Source of the DNA: Bacteroidota bacterium | GTDB taxonomy: Bacteria; Bacteroidota; Bacteroidia; Bacteroidales; Bacteroidaceae | Assembly: GCA_023458215.1 (NCBI GenBank) | Contig: JAEXAJ010000188.1 | Location: forward strand, 1-21,404 | DNA: 21,404 nt | Reading direction: 5' to 3' | In this document: positions 19,477-21,404 of the stretch, one piece after another | Layout of the letters: every line of letters starts with the position of its first letter | Numbering within the stretch: position 1 is the stretch's first letter | Notes under the pieces: model-generated | Told to the model about the DNA's origin: nothing | Seen by the model: only the letters and a program-made list of their open reading frames with translations | The model's database searches: none | Position numbers and translations under genes: made by a program

Positions 19477-21404
19477 TTATGCGTCGATATTGGCGTACGT
19501 TGCATTCTTCTCGATGAAATCGCGGCGAGGACCTACGTCTTCACCCATCAACATGGAAAATACATAATCGGCTTCGGCAGCATTTTCAATGTTTACTTGC
19601 TTCAACATACGGTTTTCCGGATTCATGGTCGTTTCCCACAACTGTTCCGGGTTCATTTCACCCAAACCTTTGTAGCGCTGGGTGTGAATGGCATTTTCTG
19701 AACCACCACCGTAAGTGTCGATGAACTTCTGACGTTGTGCTTCGGTCCAGCAATATTCTTTTGCCTTACCCTTGGTGCACAGATAGAGCGGCGGGGTAGC
19801 AATGTACAAATACCCTTGTTGGATTACTTGCGGGAAGTAGCGGAAGAAAAGCGTCATAATCAGTGTGTCGATGTGAGAACCATCGACGTCGGCATCGGTC
19901 ATGATAATTACCTTCTTGTAACGCAGCTTGTCGACATTGGCCTCCTTGCTGTCTTCGCTGTCTACGCCGAAGCGGATGCCGAGCGCCTGAATGATATTGT
20001 TTACTTCATCGCTCTCGAACGCTTTGTGCCACATGGCTTTCTCTACGTTCAGAATTTTACCGCGAAGCGGAAGAATAGCTTGGAATGCACGGTTACGTCC
20101 TTGTTTTGCCGAACCACCTGCCGAGTCACCCTCGACCAAAAATAATTCGCATAATTCAGGATCTTTGCTGGAGCAGTCGGCCAGTTTGCCGGGCATGCCA
20201 CCACCGGACATCGGAGATTTGCGTTGTACGGATTCGCGCGCTTTACGTGCAGCAACACGAGCCTGGGCAGCCAATACTACTTTGTCGATTATCAGTTTGG
20301 CTTCCTTGGGGTGTTCCTCCAGATAATAGGAGAGTGCTTCTCCCACTGCCTGGTCTACGGCACCCATTACTTCGTTATTTCCGAGCTTTGTTTTGGTCTG
20401 TCCTTCGAATTGCGGTTCTGCCACCTTAATAGAAATAACAGCAGTCAAACCTTCGCGGAAGTCGTCGCCGGCAATCTCAACTTTGGCCTTCTCAAGCATC
20501 TTGTTGTCTTCGGCATATTTCTTCAGCGTACGGGTCAGTGCACGGCGGAAACCGGCAAGGTGAGTACCACCTTCGATGGTATTGATATTATTCACATAAG
20601 AGTGAATATTCTCGTTGTAGGAAGTATTATACATGATTGCTACTTCCACCGGAGTGCCTTGCTTTTCGGTGTTGATGTAGATCACGTCGTTCATAAAGTG
20701 CTCACGTGAGGAGTCTACGTAACGGACAAATTCCTTCAGACCCTCTTCGGAGTGGAATATTTCTTTCTTGATATTTCCTTCTTCATCTTTTGAGCGGAGG
20801 TCGGTCAGAGAGATCCGGATACCTGCGTTCAGGTAAGCCAACTCGCGCATGCGGGTAGCCAGAATGTCGTAGCTATATACGGTTTCAGTAAAGATCGTAT
20901 CGTCCGGCCAGAATTGCTGGCGTGTACCGTTGATATCGGTAGTGCCTACTTCTTTTACAGAGTATAACGGATGCCCGCATTCGTATTCTTGCTGATAGAT
21001 TTTGCCATTACGGAAAACCTGTGTGGTCATGTGTTTTGATAAAGCATTCACACACGATACACCCACACCGTGCAAACCGCCTGATACTTTGTAAGAGCCT
21101 TTGTCGAACTTACCTCCGGCGTGCAGTACGGTCATAACAACTTCTAGTGCGGATTTCTTTTCCTTCTCATGGTAGTCCACCGGAATACCACGTCCGTTGT
21201 CTTGTACGGTGATAGAGTTGTCTTCGTTGATGGTCACGTCGATCTGGTCGCAATAACCGGCGAGTGCTTCGTCGATAGAGTTGTCCACAACCTCGTAAAC
21301 CAAGTGGTGAAGTCCTTTGATACTAATATCACCAATATACATTGCGGGACGTTTTCTTACCGCTTCTAAGCCTTCCAGTACCTGGATGTTCTCGGCAGAA
21401 TAGT
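19477..21404 (-). CDS. gyrB: DNA gyrase subunit B (partial, 5' end beyond the window)
   Basis: GyrB is the ATPase subunit of the A2B2 gyrase that introduces negative supercoils. 641 residues are visible. The frame stays open past the internal ATG at 21342 to the right edge, reading ENIQVLEGLEAVRKRPAMYIG, trimmed here to its core VLEGLEAVRKRPAM; only about ten N-terminal residues should be missing. The GHKL ATPase shows EVVDNSIDEALAG, DNGRGIPVD and GGLHGVGVSCVNALS. The transducer domain follows, then TOPRIM motifs EGDSAGGSAKQGRNR and IIMTDADVDGSHI, and the C-terminal QRYKGLGEMNPEQLWETTM. There is no large insert like that of E. coli GyrB. A ParE call is less likely given these GyrB-type signatures and the length. 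Its promoter lies outside. Confidence 0.95.
   Translation of the reverse strand, partial: YSAENIQVLEGLEAVRKRPAMYIGDISIKGLHHLVYEVVDNSIDEALAGYCDQIDVTINEDNSITVQDNGRGIPVDYHEKEKKSALEVVMTVLHAGGKFDKGSYKVSGGLHGVGVSCVNALSKHMTTQVFRNGKIYQQEYECGHPLYSVKEVGTTDINGTRQQFWPDDTIFTETVYSYDILATRMRELAYLNAGIRISLTDLRSKDEEGNIKKEIFHSEEGLKEFVRYVDSSREHFMNDVIYINTEKQGTPVEVAIMYNTSYNENIHSYVNNINTIEGGTHLAGFRRALTRTLKKYAEDNKMLEKAKVEIAGDDFREGLTAVISIKVAEPQFEGQTKTKLGNNEVMGAVDQAVGEALSYYLEEHPKEAKLIIDKVVLAAQARVAARKARESVQRKSPMSGGGMPGKLADCSSKDPELCELFLVEGDSAGGSAKQGRNRAFQAILPLRGKILNVEKAMWHKAFESDEVNNIIQALGIRFGVDSEDSKEANVDKLRYKKVIIMTDADVDGSHIDTLIMTLFFRYFPQVIQQGYLYIATPPLYLCTKGKAKEYCWTEAQRQKFIDTYGGGSENAIHTQRYKGLGEMNPEQLWETTMNPENRMLKQVNIENAAEADYVFSMLMGEDVGPRRDFIEKNATYANIDA

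Noticed and set aside
19477..21342. Complete gyrB starting at 21342
   Set aside because: The frame continues upstream to the window edge with the conserved VLEGLEAVRKRPAM segment, so the true start lies outside.

Overview
The window looks like chromosomal DNA of a gut Bacteroides or close relative (order Bacteroidales). The evidence is a paired SusC/SusD outer-membrane system beside glycoside hydrolases, a SusR-like regulator, Bacteroidetes-type -7 promoter boxes (TAnnTTTG) upstream of several genes, and general lack of Shine-Dalgarno sequences. Species cannot be fixed from the sequence alone.

Left to centre (1-13152) is a minus-strand polysaccharide utilisation locus (PUL). Read in the direction of transcription it holds a membrane-anchored TPR/HTH regulator (11530-13152), SusC (8181-11303), SusD (6514-8157), a two-gene LysO-type lysine exporter (5457-6337), a GH2 beta-galactosidase-like enzyme (2266-5418) and a GH63-type lipoprotein glycosidase (105-2033). 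The regulator probably senses an oligosaccharide in the periplasm and activates susC/susD. SusC/D would bind and import the glycan, and GH2 and GH63 would trim it in the periplasm. No SusE/F-like lipoprotein or GH13 enzyme is present, so this is not the canonical starch locus. The lysO pair sits behind a likely terminator and two perfect -7 boxes, so it may be an independent unit inside the PUL.

Right part (13252-21404) is mostly housekeeping: rnhB (RNase HII), a decayed ATP-binding protein gene, a CorA-type Mg2+ channel, gpmI (phosphoglycerate mutase), a Cys-rich DUF3109 protein, a secreted MORN/YwqK-like repeat protein, and gyrB running off the right edge.

Non-coding structure is the less ordinary part. 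The first 104 bases are a 22-bp-period tandem array that also folds into a long hairpin just after the GH63 stop. A 150-bp REP/MITE-like inverted repeat separates GH2 from GH63. A long hairpin lies near the ATPase remnant. Several promoter and terminator arrangements are compact. I saw no RNA genes, CRISPR array, complete insertion sequence, or obvious defence system. No clearly unprecedented system is visible; the best leads are the repeat elements, the exporter embedded in the PUL, and the twice-deleted ATPase gene.
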